Source: an uncultured Alistipes sp.
GTDB lineage: Bacteria; Bacteroidota; Bacteroidia; Bacteroidales; Rikenellaceae
Direction of reading: 5' to 3'
Length of the DNA stretch: 14,976 nt
Assembly: GCA_937880705.1 (NCBI GenBank)
Contig: CALGRZ010000109.1
Span: 1-14,976 of the forward strand
How positions within the stretch are numbered: position 1 is the stretch's first letter; each line of letters opens with the position of its first letter. Both the position numbers and the translations under genes were made by a program. Shown piece by piece: positions 1 through 7,243 of this stretch. The notes below the pieces were generated by a model, which ran no database searches, was not told where the DNA came from, and saw only the letters and a list, made by a program, of their open reading frames with translations.

Positions 1-1
1 T

Positions 2-571
2 ATGTCTGAAACGGAGAACATGGCACTTAAGGAGCTAATCACATCACTTGAGCTAAAGCCTGTAATGGCGGTTAACACCCATGGCCATTTCGACCACACA
101 CAAGGTGTTAAGTGGCTCAAGGATACCTATGGTGTAGAGTTCGCATGCTCATCCAAGGATAAGTTCCTTATCGAGGCATCGTCAGGCGGCATGGTCTACG
201 GGCTAAAGTGTAACGAGGTGCCAGAGATAGATCTCGACCTTGATAGCACCGAGAGCCTAAAGTTTGGCGATACTGAGCTTAAGATTATTAAGACCCCTGG
301 TCACACACCTGGTCATGTAGTGTTATTTAACGAGGGCGAGAAGGTGCTGTTTACGGGAGATACTCTTTTCCGCGAGAGCATAGGACGCACAGACCTTCCT
401 GGTGGTGACTACTCGTGGATTATGAAGTCTATCTTGGAGGAGATTGTACCTCTTGGTGACGATGTTGCAATCTATCCGGGTCATGAGGATAGCTCGACCA
501 TAGGTCATGAGACGCTCTACAACCCATTTATCACCGAAGTACTCAATAACGAGATTAACTACAAAGGTTAA
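2..571 (+). CDS. MBL-fold metallohydrolase (glyoxalase II-like), 5' truncated by window edge
   Basis: C-terminal 189 residues of a metallo-beta-lactamase-fold hydrolase. The zinc-site motif HxHxDH is seen as THGHFDH (residues 26-32). It is followed by TPGHTPGH (98-105), GDTLF with the bridging Asp120, and YPGHE with His161. This is the complete ligand order of small glyoxalase II-like hydrolases, which cleave thioesters such as S-lactoylglutathione; the true substrate here is unknown. Family members are usually about 210 residues with a strand and a D-x-G turn before the helix that opens this fragment, so the Met at position 2 is probably internal and the gene starts outside the window. It ends 5 bp before trmD, suggesting cotranscription. 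Family assignment is firm, substrate is not. Confidence 0.9.
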   Translation: MSETENMALKELITSLELKPVMAVNTHGHFDHTQGVKWLKDTYGVEFACSSKDKFLIEASSGGMVYGLKCNEVPEIDLDLDSTESLKFGDTELKIIKTPGHTPGHVVLFNEGEKVLFTGDTLFRESIGRTDLPGGDYSWIMKSILEEIVPLGDDVAIYPGHEDSSTIGHETLYNPFITEVLNNEINYKG

Positions 572-576
572 TAGCT

Positions 577-1251
577 ATGCGTATAGATATTATTACGGTT
601 GTGCCTGAATTGCTCTCATCACCGCTTAATGAGTCGATACTTAAGCGCGCACAGGAGTCTGGTCACGCCGAAATATATGTCCACAACCTCCGAGACTATA
701 CCGACGACAAGCGTCGCACGGTGGATGACTACCCCTTTGGTGGTGAGGCGGGCATGGTGATGAAGATCGAGCCCGTGTTCCGCTGCATCGAGAAGCTGAA
801 GTCGGAGCGCGACTACGACGAGATCATCTTTACCTCGCCCGATGGCATACGCTATGATCAGCATGAGGCCAACCGCCTGTCGCTGATGCAGAATATCATC
901 ATCCTCTGTGGCCACTATAAGGGCATCGACTACCGCATCCGCGAACATCTTATCACGCGCGAGATCTCGATTGGTGACTATGTGCTTACCGGCGGTGAGC
1001 TTGCGGCGTGTGTCATCGCCGACTCGGTTGTGCGTATTATCCCGGGTGCTATTGGCGATGAGGCCTCGGCACTCACGGACTGCTTCCAGGATAACCTGCT
1101 CGCCCCGCCGGTCTACACCCGCCCTGCGGAGTTCAATGGCTGGAGGGTACCCGATGTGCTGCTCTCGGGTAACTTTGCAGAGATCGAGAAGTGGCAGGAT
1201 GAGCAGGCCTTTGCCCGAACCAAGAGCCTGCGCCCAGACCTGTTGGAGTAG
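577..1251 (+). CDS. trmD: tRNA (guanine-N1-)-methyltransferase TrmD
   Basis: TrmD is a SPOUT-class enzyme that uses S-adenosylmethionine to methylate G37 next to the anticodon of a tRNA subset, which prevents +1 frameshifting. The 224 residues match the usual length. Seen: the N-terminal [11 protein letters not shown] strand, the [12 protein letters not shown] loop (52-63), the trefoil-knot SAM site CGHYKGID (111-118) and [11 protein letters not shown] (131-141), and the C-terminal segment [10 protein letters not shown] with VPDVLLSGN (180-199). The catalytic Asp expected after the knot fits D168 in the LTDCF segment. It follows the MBL-fold gene by 5 bp and ends at a long hairpin. It is not beside rpsP/rimM/rplS within this window, unlike in Proteobacteria. 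Essential housekeeping gene; assignment is secure. Confidence 0.97.
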   Translation: MRIDIITVVPELLSSPLNESILKRAQESGHAEIYVHNLRDYTDDKRRTVDDYPFGGEAGMVMKIEPVFRCIEKLKSERDYDEIIFTSPDGIRYDQHEANRLSLMQNIIILCGHYKGIDYRIREHLITREISIGDYVLTGGELAACVIADSVVRIIPGAIGDEASALTDCFQDNLLAPPVYTRPAEFNGWRVPDVLLSGNFAEIEKWQDEQAFARTKSLRPDLLE

Positions 1252-1253
1252 AT

Positions 1254-1299
1254 AATAAATAGTATAGGTGACCTTGATGGGTCACCTATACTATTTATT
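1254..1299. terminator. Bidirectional intrinsic terminator between trmD and the small repeat gene
   Basis: A perfect 20-bp inverted repeat (1254-1273 with 1280-1299) with a 6-nt loop starts 3 bp after the trmD stop. The outer part of the stem is A/T-rich, giving U-rich 3' arms on both strands. It lies between convergent genes and can end transcription from both sides. The structure is read directly; termination is inferred. Confidence 0.85.
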
Positions 1300-1319
1300 G
1301 TGGAATGTATTGTCGGTTG

Positions 1320-1562
1320 TTACTCCTTCTCGCCCTTTTCGCCCTTCTGTTTGTTGTACTCCTCCATAAGGCTGCGGCCGATGTTTACCGCCGTACTCTC
1401 AATCGACTTGTATGACTCTACGGTGCGCTCCTCGATAGCCTTATAACTCTTAACTACACCCTTCTCAATAGCCTTATAACCATCTACAACACCCCTCTCA
1501 ATCTCGGCGTATACCTTTACTACACTCTGCTTAAAATCCTTTGTTTCGTTCTTCTTGCTCAT
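1320..1562 (-). CDS. Small hendecad-repeat protein, function unknown
   Basis: An 80-residue protein built almost entirely of 11-residue units. Four clear units start at I21, I32, I43 and I54 (pattern I-E-x-x-x-V-x-x-Y-K-A/S), and a weaker one covers 10-20. The repeat is also visible in the DNA as 33-bp periodicity. An 11-residue period suits a long, slightly right-handed amphipathic helix or coiled coil. There is no signal peptide or membrane segment, so it is probably cytosolic; the tail (71-80) is Lys/Glu/Gly-rich. From memory, short proteins with similar VVxGYKKIE units occur in Firmicutes, but I know of no assigned function. It has its own TAccTTTG promoter element at 1594-1601 and shares a terminator with trmD. 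The single ATG and promoter placement support the start. Confidence 0.8.
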   Translation of the reverse strand: MSKKNETKDFKQSVVKVYAEIERGVVDGYKAIEKGVVKSYKAIEERTVESYKSIESTAVNIGRSLMEEYNKQKGEKGEKE

Positions 1563-1593
1563 AACTATTTATGTTTACCTGTTTTCGATGGTG

Positions 1594-1601
1594 CAAAGGT
1601 A
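1594..1601 (-). promoter_or_regulatory. Promoter -7 element of the hendecad-repeat gene
   Basis: On the minus strand this reads TACCTTTG, an exact match to the Bacteroidetes -7 consensus TAnnTTTG. It lies 31 bp upstream of the ATG at 1562. An imperfect -33 element (TTTC at 1620-1623) lies 18 bp further upstream. It diverges from the AraC-family promoter about 65 bp away. Confidence 0.65.
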
Positions 1602-1664
1602 AAGCAAAAAATAGTAATAGAAAGGGAGATGTTACCTATATATTGGAATGATATTCCTATTTAA

Positions 1665-1695
1665 TTTGTTTGTATTGCTATAATTGCTACATTTG
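1665..1695 (+). promoter_or_regulatory. Promoter of the AraC-family regulator
   Basis: TTTG at 1665-1668, a 19-bp spacer and TACATTTG at 1688-1695 give an exact match to the primary sigma-factor consensus of Bacteroidetes. Predicted transcription starts near 1702, downstream of the TTG at 1684 that opens the longest reading frame. The promoter therefore decides for the ATG at 1735 as the translation start. Confidence 0.8.
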
Positions 1696-1734
1696 TGGAA
1701 TAAAAGGCTGTTTTGGACTAGCAAAGTAATATAT

Positions 1735-2616
1735 ATGGGATCAAATCTTTCGAATACTCTCAATGAGTATATCATGGGCGGTTGTCGTGGCAGTGTCTGT
1801 GCTTTGGGTGATGAGTTTGCTGTGGTGGAGAACCCCTCGTTTGACATACTTCCCGACCACCCCTATCGCAGCCCCTTTGTCGTGGCAATATACTGCCATG
1901 GTGGTAGTGGTCGTGGCAGGATCAACGCTGTGACCTACCAAATTGAGCGCGATAGCCTCTTTATCGTGCTACCTGGGCAGATTACCGAGTTGGTGGATGT
2001 AAGCTCCGATTTCGTGGCTACCTATATTATAATGTCTGATAGTTTTACCGAGAGTCTCAATCTTGGCAATACGTTCAATATCCGCAATAGCATCGTAAAT
2101 AGCCCCTATACACGACTTGGTGATGGGGCGCGTAACGCTCTGGAGAGCTACCTTAAGATGTGTGTAACTCTTATTTCAGTGGAGCACAATCCACACCGTC
2201 TGGAGATACTGCAACTCCTCACACGCGCCTTCTTTCTCGGTCTCGGATACTTTCTTCATGAGCCTGGTGGCAAGGGTAGTACCGGTGAGAGGCAATCGCA
2301 ACTCACGGATGAGTTTCTGCGACTTGTCGAGGGGAACTATCGCGAGCATCGTGACCTCGCCTTCTATGCCGACTCCATGTGCCTTACGCCGAAATATCTC
2401 TCGACTGTGGTCAAGTCGTCGAGTGGTAGGAGTGCTGTGGAGTGGATAGAACGTCATGTTACGATAGATGCCATTACGCAACTTATCTCCACCCACCGCA
2501 CCATCAAGCAGATAGCCCACGACCTCAACTTCCCGTCGCAGTCGTGCTTCGGCAAGTACTTTGTGCGTGTAGTGGGTCTGTCGCCGCGTGCCTATCGAGC
2601 AAAACATCGCAATTGA
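1735..2616 (+). CDS. AraC-family transcriptional regulator
   Basis: A 293-residue DNA-binding regulator. The C-terminal third holds the AraC/XylS domain: a first helix-turn-helix around 206-231 (RDLAFYADSMCLTPKYLSTV) and a second around 256-288 (TIKQIAHDLNFPSQSCFGKY then F-x-R-x-x-G-x-S-P-R-A-Y-R), the family signature. The N-terminal 170 residues look like a cupin-type sensing domain (beta-rich, with a QIERDSLFIVLPGQ turn typical of the double-stranded beta helix), but the ligand cannot be named. The open frame extends upstream to a TTG at 1684, but that overlaps the promoter, so the ATG at 1735 is preferred. It diverges from the hendecad gene and precedes lpxB by 50 bp; no target is shown by context. 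Confidence 0.9.
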   Translation: MGSNLSNTLNEYIMGGCRGSVCALGDEFAVVENPSFDILPDHPYRSPFVVAIYCHGGSGRGRINAVTYQIERDSLFIVLPGQITELVDVSSDFVATYIIMSDSFTESLNLGNTFNIRNSIVNSPYTRLGDGARNALESYLKMCVTLISVEHNPHRLEILQLLTRAFFLGLGYFLHEPGGKGSTGERQSQLTDEFLRLVEGNYREHRDLAFYADSMCLTPKYLSTVVKSSSGRSAVEWIERHVTIDAITQLISTHRTIKQIAHDLNFPSQSCFGKYFVRVVGLSPRAYRAKHRN

Positions 2617-2641
2617 TGCGCTATGTTTGGGAATTAAAACG

Positions 2642-2649
2642 TATCTTTG
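2642..2649 (+). promoter_or_regulatory. Candidate -7 element upstream of lpxB
   Basis: TATCTTTG matches the TAnnTTTG consensus and lies 17 bp before the lpxB ATG. No TTTG is found at the normal 18-20 bp distance; the nearest, at 2626-2629, is only 12 bp away. It may be a weak promoter, with readthrough from the regulator gene as the alternative. Confidence 0.45.
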
Positions 2650-2666
2650 TGAAAAATTAGTGGGAT

Positions 2667-3794
2667 ATGAAGTACTACATCATTTCGGGAGAGCCGTCGG
2701 GAGATCTGCATGGCGGTAAGCTCATACGAGGCATACGCCACCATGACCCCGAGGCGCAGTTCCGCTTTTGTGGCGGTGAAAAGATGCTCACAGCAGCAGG
2801 TGGGTGTGGCATGCTCTACCACTACCGCGACATGTCCTTCTTCGGCTTTGCCAACGTGTTGCGAAACCTCTCGACCATCTTTCGACAGATAGGCTCGGTG
2901 AAGCGCGACATAGAGGCCTTTGCACCCGATGTGGTGATACTCATCGACTACCCCTCGTTCAATATGCGTATCGCCAAGTGGGCACACCGCAACGGCATCA
3001 AGGTCTACTACTACATAGCCCCCAAGGTGTGGGCGTGGAAGCAGTGGCGCGTGAAGGGCATACGTCGCTATGTAGACCGACTCTACACCATCTTCCCCTT
3101 CGAGAGCGACTACTTCCGTAGCAAGGGCATCGAGCCCTGCTTCCTGGGCAACCCGCTGGTAGACGATATCGCCGAGCGTGCTGCGAGCATGCCTACACGC
3201 GAGAGCTTCTTGCGTGATAATGGCCTCGACAGCAGACCTATTGTGGCACTGCTGGCCGGCAGCCGTCGCTCCGAGATATGCGAGAACCTGCCCAACATGG
3301 TAGCCCTCGCCAAGCGTCTCCCCCGCTACCAGTTTGTGGTCACGGCCGTGAGTTGGATAGATCGTGCTCTCTACGATGAGTATCTGCGAGGTAGCGATGT
3401 GAAGTATCTCTGTGACTGCACGCAGCAGACCCTCGCCATGGCCGAGGCTGCGGTGGTGACGTCGGGCACGGCGACCCTCGAGACGGCATTGATGCGAATA
3501 CCCGAGGTGGTGCTCTACCGTGTGCCGAAGCTCTACGAGGTGCTGCGCCCCTATGTGTTGAAGATACCCTATATCTCGCTGGTCAACATAAACCTCGGTC
3601 GTGAGGCTGTGCGCGAGATTGTATGTGCGAGCTTCGATGTTGAGGCCACGGCCGCGCACCTGAAAGCGGTGCTGGAGGGTGGCGCAGAGCGTCAGCGTAT
3701 GTTGGCCGACTTCGACGAGTTGAGCCGCATGATGGGCGGAGAGGGTGCAAGTGAGCGATTTGCTCGTGATATGGTTAATAGCTTGAGAGTATGA
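2667..3794 (+). CDS. lpxB: Lipid-A-disaccharide synthase LpxB
   Basis: LpxB is a peripheral inner-membrane glycosyltransferase (GT19) that joins UDP-diacylglucosamine and lipid X into the lipid A disaccharide. The 375 residues are normal length. Seen: the N-terminal GEPSGDLHG (8-16), GGEKM (36-40), the MSFFGF membrane-association region (56-61), IDYPSFN (93-99) with Asp94 in the place of the essential Asp, APKVWAWKQWR (118-128), the FPFE and FLGNPLVD loops, AGSRRSEI (197-204) with the conserved Arg, and the donor-site TSGTATLETA. The last codons overlap the next gene as ATGA, so the two are translationally coupled. It confirms a Gram-negative envelope. Confidence 0.97.
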   Translation: MKYYIISGEPSGDLHGGKLIRGIRHHDPEAQFRFCGGEKMLTAAGGCGMLYHYRDMSFFGFANVLRNLSTIFRQIGSVKRDIEAFAPDVVILIDYPSFNMRIAKWAHRNGIKVYYYIAPKVWAWKQWRVKGIRRYVDRLYTIFPFESDYFRSKGIEPCFLGNPLVDDIAERAASMPTRESFLRDNGLDSRPIVALLAGSRRSEICENLPNMVALAKRLPRYQFVVTAVSWIDRALYDEYLRGSDVKYLCDCTQQTLAMAEAAVVTSGTATLETALMRIPEVVLYRVPKLYEVLRPYVLKIPYISLVNINLGREAVREIVCASFDVEATAAHLKAVLEGGAERQRMLADFDELSRMMGGEGASERFARDMVNSLRV

Positions 3795-4366
3795 AACTGA
3801 TAAACATCATAAACAACTACTCGGAGGCGGGCGATAAGCCCCGCTTCTACCTTAAGGCCGACACGGCACTGCTGCGCAACAACGACTCGTTCTACATCCC
3901 CGATGGTGTGGGGCGTGTGGTTGCCGAGCCACATATCGTGCTTAAGCTCTCGCGTCTGGCCAAGTGCGTGGGCGAGAGGTTCGCAACGCGCTGCTACGAT
4001 GCGGTGATGGGCGGTGTGAGCTTTACGGCTGTGGATGTGCTCGACCGCGCCCGTGCCGAGGGTCTGCCCTGGGACGAGGCTGTGGGCTTTGACCACTCGT
4101 CGGCACTCTCGCTCGACTCGCTCTCGAGAGATGCCATGCTGGAGGGTGCTACCTTATATATAAATAATGAGAAGTGCGCCAGCATCAATATAAGCGAGAT
4201 GCGTTTTACGCCCGATAGGGTGGTGAGCCACCTCTCGGAGTGCATGACCCTGCGTATTGGTGACCTCGTATTTCTGGGCTCGGGAGTCAGCTTCGACGTC
4301 AAGGCGGGCGATAATTATAGGCTTGTGATGGCGGGCCACACGCTTCTCGACTTTGACATCAAGTAG
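3791..4366 (+). CDS. Fumarylacetoacetate-hydrolase-fold protein, probably catalytically altered
   Basis: A 191-residue protein of the FAH superfamily, whose members use a divalent metal to split or decarboxylate beta-keto acids. The family outline is seen in order: the INIINNYSE start (INYADH-like), FYLKADTALL (19-28), AEPHIVLKL (45-53), YDAVMGGVSFTAVD (69-82), PWDEAVGFD (93-101), RIGDLVFLG (155-163) and a C-terminal LLDFDIK. Compared with the pattern as I remember it, the second Glu of the metal-binding E-x-E is His48, the active-site Lys of KxFD is Val98, and the GTP turn near 163-168 is GSGVSF. Glu46 and Asp82 remain. It may therefore be inactive or act on something different. It overlaps lpxB by 4 bp. 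A true decarboxylase/hydrolase remains possible. Confidence 0.8.
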   Translation: MKLINIINNYSEAGDKPRFYLKADTALLRNNDSFYIPDGVGRVVAEPHIVLKLSRLAKCVGERFATRCYDAVMGGVSFTAVDVLDRARAEGLPWDEAVGFDHSSALSLDSLSRDAMLEGATLYINNEKCASINISEMRFTPDRVVSHLSECMTLRIGDLVFLGSGVSFDVKAGDNYRLVMAGHTLLDFDIK

Positions 4367-4391
4367 TCGCTGGGGCGTGCACTAAAACGCT

Positions 4392-5111
4392 CTAAAACTG
4401 CTTGTTTGTGATGCGCAGGGCGATGTCGCCCTCGACCCAATCTACGATGCCCGTGCAGCGTATAACACCCGATGGCAGGGCCGATGAGGCGTACTCGGCC
4501 GTGGGTGCTGTGACTACGCGCAGCGTGTCGCATCCGTCGGTAAGGTGGTGTATCGTTGTCTCGTTATCGAGGCACCACCTCTGATGTAACTCCTCCTCGA
4601 CAAAGTGTACGTCGCCGAGCGACACATAGCACAGCAGATGTTCTGCGGTGAGCTCCCTGATGGTCACCTCCGTGGCGCGTAGAGGCTCGTCGGTCAGGCT
4701 GACCGCGAGATAATTCAGAAGCTCCTGCTCGCCGATGCGCTCCACCGTGAAGTCGGCCTTTGGCGCAAGCCCCATCACCACCTTATGCCCCTCACGCCCG
4801 AGGGCAAGCCCCGAGCAGCGCAGCCTCACATTGGTATTCAGCCCCACAAGCCCATCCACATCATCGCTATCAATCTTCAGCTCAACGCCTCCGGTTGGAT
4901 CCGCAAGTACCAGTGCCTTGGTTATCTCGCCCAGCTTATCGTTGGCCACCACCGTGCCACAGATGTAGAGATCGTCGGTGATGAGCTGCGACCGCTCTTG
5001 GCATAGTGAGTGCAACCACGCTATCGAGACCTCGCCACGCGGCGTGGTGTGGTGCGTGGGTGTGCAACCCATGGCGAGGGCGAGGCTAACGAGTAGAACA
5101 ATCCGTAGCAT
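4392..5111 (-). CDS. DUF5689 lipoprotein (downstream copy)
   Basis: A 239-residue predicted lipoprotein: hydrophobic signal MLRIVLLVSLALAMG with lipobox LAMGC, lipidated at Cys16. The mature part resembles the Bacteroidetes family DUF5689. There is an N-terminal OB-like segment (about 29-115; SIAWLH, then a beta-strand pattern and LADPTGGVELKID), and a C-terminal half ending in a second OB-like strand set (LTDGCDTLRVV, ALPSGVIRCTGIV, ALRI). The open frame extends back to 5222, but only the ATG at 5111 gives a signal peptide. That start lies 26 bp inside the preceding gene, so the two are coupled. No acidic export signal follows the Cys (CTPTHH), so it may face the periplasm. Role unknown; its neighbour is a related protein. 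Confidence 0.8.
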   Translation of the reverse strand: MLRIVLLVSLALAMGCTPTHHTTPRGEVSIAWLHSLCQERSQLITDDLYICGTVVANDKLGEITKALVLADPTGGVELKIDSDDVDGLVGLNTNVRLRCSGLALGREGHKVVMGLAPKADFTVERIGEQELLNYLAVSLTDEPLRATEVTIRELTAEHLLCYVSLGDVHFVEEELHQRWCLDNETTIHHLTDGCDTLRVVTAPTAEYASSALPSGVIRCTGIVDWVEGDIALRITNKQF

Positions 5112-5883
5112 AGCGCATCTTGAGGTGGTAGCACACGCGGCCATTGTAGCGTGCGCGGTAGAGGGTGCCTGTGAGTGATAGTGGGGTGGAGGGTATCTGC
5201 TCCGTAGCGAAGTGGGCAGCATCGCGTGTGTAGAGGGCTATGGAGTCGCCTGCGGCATCCTTAAAGAGTGTCGCACCGCGCCAGATGGCATCCTCGAGGC
5301 TCATGCCGGCAAGGGTGTCGACGCTCTCTGCCGCTACGAGGTGCAGCTCCTCGATGCGTAGCAGTCGGCCACACATCTGCTCGGTAAGCTCCGCAAGGCG
5401 TACACTCGGCGGGGTGATGGGCTCAACGCTTCGTCCACGCCTCACAACGCGATCCATCGCCTGCCGCGAGGCGAGATAGTCCACGGGGTAGTAGTCGTAG
5501 CTCTCGCCGCGGTTGCCTATCTGTATTGTCCCCTCGACAAGCTGTGCGTAGCACCCCTCAAGGAGGAGTGCCACCTCCAGACCCTCGGGGTAGAGCGAGT
5601 GTAGGTTGTAGCCCCCGGCCATAAGCTCGACAGCCCCCGTAGCATCCTCGATGGTGAGTGTTCGGTAGTGGTTCTGCTCCTCATCCGACGAGGTGACACG
5701 GCCGCGAAGCACGATGTCGTGTGTTAGCTGAACTCCGCGCGGCGTAACGACGTCGTGGCGCAGTTCGGCGATGGTGAGGTTACGCGCTGGGAGCTCATCC
5801 ACAATAGTAGTATTGTCGGCCACAGGTGAGCAGCCGACAATACAGCATATTGCGATTAGGTATGTTGCCAAGTGCCTCAACAT
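5086..5883 (-). CDS. DUF5689 lipoprotein (upstream copy)
   Basis: A 265-residue predicted lipoprotein with signal MLRHLATYLIAICCIVG and lipidation at Cys18. It shows the DUF5689 plan clearly. An N-terminal domain has TIAELRHD (37-44), DIVLRGRVTSSDE (56-68), LTIEDATGAVEL (76-87) and LYPEGLEV (97-104). A C-terminal part has GATLFKDAAGDSIALYTRDA (203-222), then HFATEQIPSTPLSLTGTLYR (224-243). This order, an OB-like domain followed by a stretch ending in a 'TGxL' strand, is usual in Bacteroidetes cell-surface or periplasmic proteins of unknown role. The ATG at 5883 follows the serB stop by 7 bp; an in-frame codon at 5901 would overlap serB and put charged residues before the signal. It shares layout with the next gene and probably arose by duplication. 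Confidence 0.82.
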   Translation of the reverse strand: MLRHLATYLIAICCIVGCSPVADNTTIVDELPARNLTIAELRHDVVTPRGVQLTHDIVLRGRVTSSDEEQNHYRTLTIEDATGAVELMAGGYNLHSLYPEGLEVALLLEGCYAQLVEGTIQIGNRGESYDYYPVDYLASRQAMDRVVRRGRSVEPITPPSVRLAELTEQMCGRLLRIEELHLVAAESVDTLAGMSLEDAIWRGATLFKDAAGDSIALYTRDAAHFATEQIPSTPLSLTGTLYRARYNGRVCYHLKMRYATDCSTR

Positions 5884-5890
5884 AGGGCTA

Positions 5891-7114
5891 TTAGACCTCA
5901 ACCCACGAATCCTTCAGGCCGAGGAAGTAGAGTATGCCGTCGAGACCCACGGTAGAGATCGACTGGCTGGCTGTGGCTCGCACCTTGGGCTTGGCATGGA
6001 AGGCGATACCCAGACCTGCGATGCTCAACATCGGAAGGTCGTTGGCACCATCACCCACGGCCACAGACTGCTGTATGTCGATATTCTCGAACTGGCAGAG
6101 GAGTCTCAACAGCTCGGCCTTGCGCTTGCCGTCGACAACCTCGCCGAGGTAGCGACCCGTTAGCTTGCCATCCTCAACCTCCAGCTCGTTGGCATATACA
6201 TAGTCGAAGCCGAAGCGACGTTTGAGGTAGTTACCAAAGTATGTGAAGCCACCCGAGAGTATGGCCGTCTTGTAGCCCACGCGCTTAAGGATGGTCATCA
6301 TGCGGTCTACGCCCTCGGTGATGGGCAGGTTGTTGGCTATATCCTCCATGACCGCCACGTCAAGACCCTTGAGCAGTGCGCAACGCTCCTTGAAGCTCTC
6401 CGTGAAGTCTATCTCGCCACGCATGGCGCGCTCGGTGATCTCCTTGACCTTGTCGCCCACGCCGGCGCGTATGGCCAGCTCGTCGATAACCTCGGTGCGT
6501 ATCAGCGTAGAGTCCATATCGAAGCATATCAGACGACGCGAGCGGCGGAAGATGCCATCCTTCTGGAACGAGATGTCGACATCGCCAACATTGGTGAGGC
6601 TCATCAGCGCATTCTGGAAGCGGCTCTTATCCTCCAGCGTACCTCGCACCGAGAACTCGATGCTGGTCTTTGGGGCTCGCTCATCCTCGTCCAGCGGCAT
6701 GCGGCCCGTCAGGCGGTTGATGTCGTCGATGTTCAGACCCTCGTCATAGATGGCCTGTGTGACGCGGGCTATATGCTCGGCCGTAAGTTTGCGACCTATC
6801 ATGGTGATGATATATCGGTTCTTGCCCTGTCCCGCTACCCAGTGGCGATACTCCTCCTCGGTGATGGGCGTAAAGCGAATGTTGATGTTCATCTCCGAGG
6901 CCTTGAAGAGCAACTCCTTCATGATCTGTCCCGAATTTTCGGGGGTGGTCATAAAGAGGATGCCGAGCGTCAGCGAACGGTGGATGTTGGACTGGCCGAT
7001 ATCGAGGATAAAGGCGTCGTGGCGTGCCAGAATATCGGTCAACGAGGTGGTCAATCCGGGCTTATCCTCACCCGAGATGTTAATCTGGATAATCTCGATG
7101 TTGTCGCTTTTCAT
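5891..7114 (-). CDS. serB: Phosphoserine phosphatase SerB with two N-terminal ACT domains
   Basis: A cytosolic HAD-superfamily phosphatase that hydrolyses O-phosphoserine to serine, the last step of the phosphorylated serine pathway. It has 407 residues. The N-terminal half carries two ACT-type domains (about 5-80, with GEDKPGLTTSL, and about 101-183). The phosphatase domain has motif I DMDST (199-203, nucleophile Asp199), the cap region (about 206-250), motif II LSGGF (286-290), the motif III lysine region DGKRKAELL (328-336) and motif IV GDGANDLPML (354-363). The frame is open upstream to a TTG at 7234, but the ATG at 7114 begins the first ACT strand and lies downstream of a -7 element. It leads an operon with the two DUF5689 lipoproteins; no functional link is obvious. 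Confidence 0.95.
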   Translation of the reverse strand: MKSDNIEIIQINISGEDKPGLTTSLTDILARHDAFILDIGQSNIHRSLTLGILFMTTPENSGQIMKELLFKASEMNINIRFTPITEEEYRHWVAGQGKNRYIITMIGRKLTAEHIARVTQAIYDEGLNIDDINRLTGRMPLDEDERAPKTSIEFSVRGTLEDKSRFQNALMSLTNVGDVDISFQKDGIFRRSRRLICFDMDSTLIRTEVIDELAIRAGVGDKVKEITERAMRGEIDFTESFKERCALLKGLDVAVMEDIANNLPITEGVDRMMTILKRVGYKTAILSGGFTYFGNYLKRRFGFDYVYANELEVEDGKLTGRYLGEVVDGKRKAELLRLLCQFENIDIQQSVAVGDGANDLPMLSIAGLGIAFHAKPKVRATASQSISTVGLDGILYFLGLKDSWVEV

Positions 7115-7146
7115 AGTGCGAAGGGCATTAATTGTAATCTGTTGCA

Positions 7147-7154
7147 CAAATATA
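7147..7154 (-). promoter_or_regulatory. Promoter -7 element of serB
   Basis: The minus strand reads TATATTTG (TAnnTTTG consensus), 32 bp upstream of the serB ATG at 7114. There is no clear TTTG at the -33 position. It also supports the start at 7114, since the longer open frame to 7234 would read through this element. Confidence 0.6.
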
Positions 7155-7175
7155 CAAAATTCTGTAAAATTTTTA

Positions 7176-7183
7176 TATCTTTG
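7176..7183 (+). promoter_or_regulatory. Candidate -7 element of the mechanosensitive channel gene
   Basis: TATCTTTG, followed by a 60-nt A-rich leader without a Shine-Dalgarno site, which is normal for Bacteroidetes. It lies 21 bp from the oppositely facing serB element, so the two promoters are back to back. No consensus -33 is visible. Confidence 0.5.
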
Positions 7184-7243
7184 TCGCGTTAAATTTTTGT
7201 TACAGAAACATAAAAAAACTAAAATAAAAACCAAACAAACTTT

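Noticed and set aside
1684..1734. Longer N-terminus for the AraC-family regulator from a TTG at 1684
   Set aside because: The TTG lies within the consensus promoter, before the expected transcription start; the ATG at 1735 fits the family better.
2634..3659. 341-codon open frame antisense to lpxB
   Set aside because: It mirrors a certain gene in the opposite strand, gives a His/Arg/Val-rich translation without recognisable domains, and arises from codon bias in moderately GC-rich DNA.
7115..7234. Forty extra N-terminal residues for serB from a TTG at 7234
   Set aside because: Low-complexity translation, reads through the serB -7 element, and homologous ACT domains start near the ATG at 7114.
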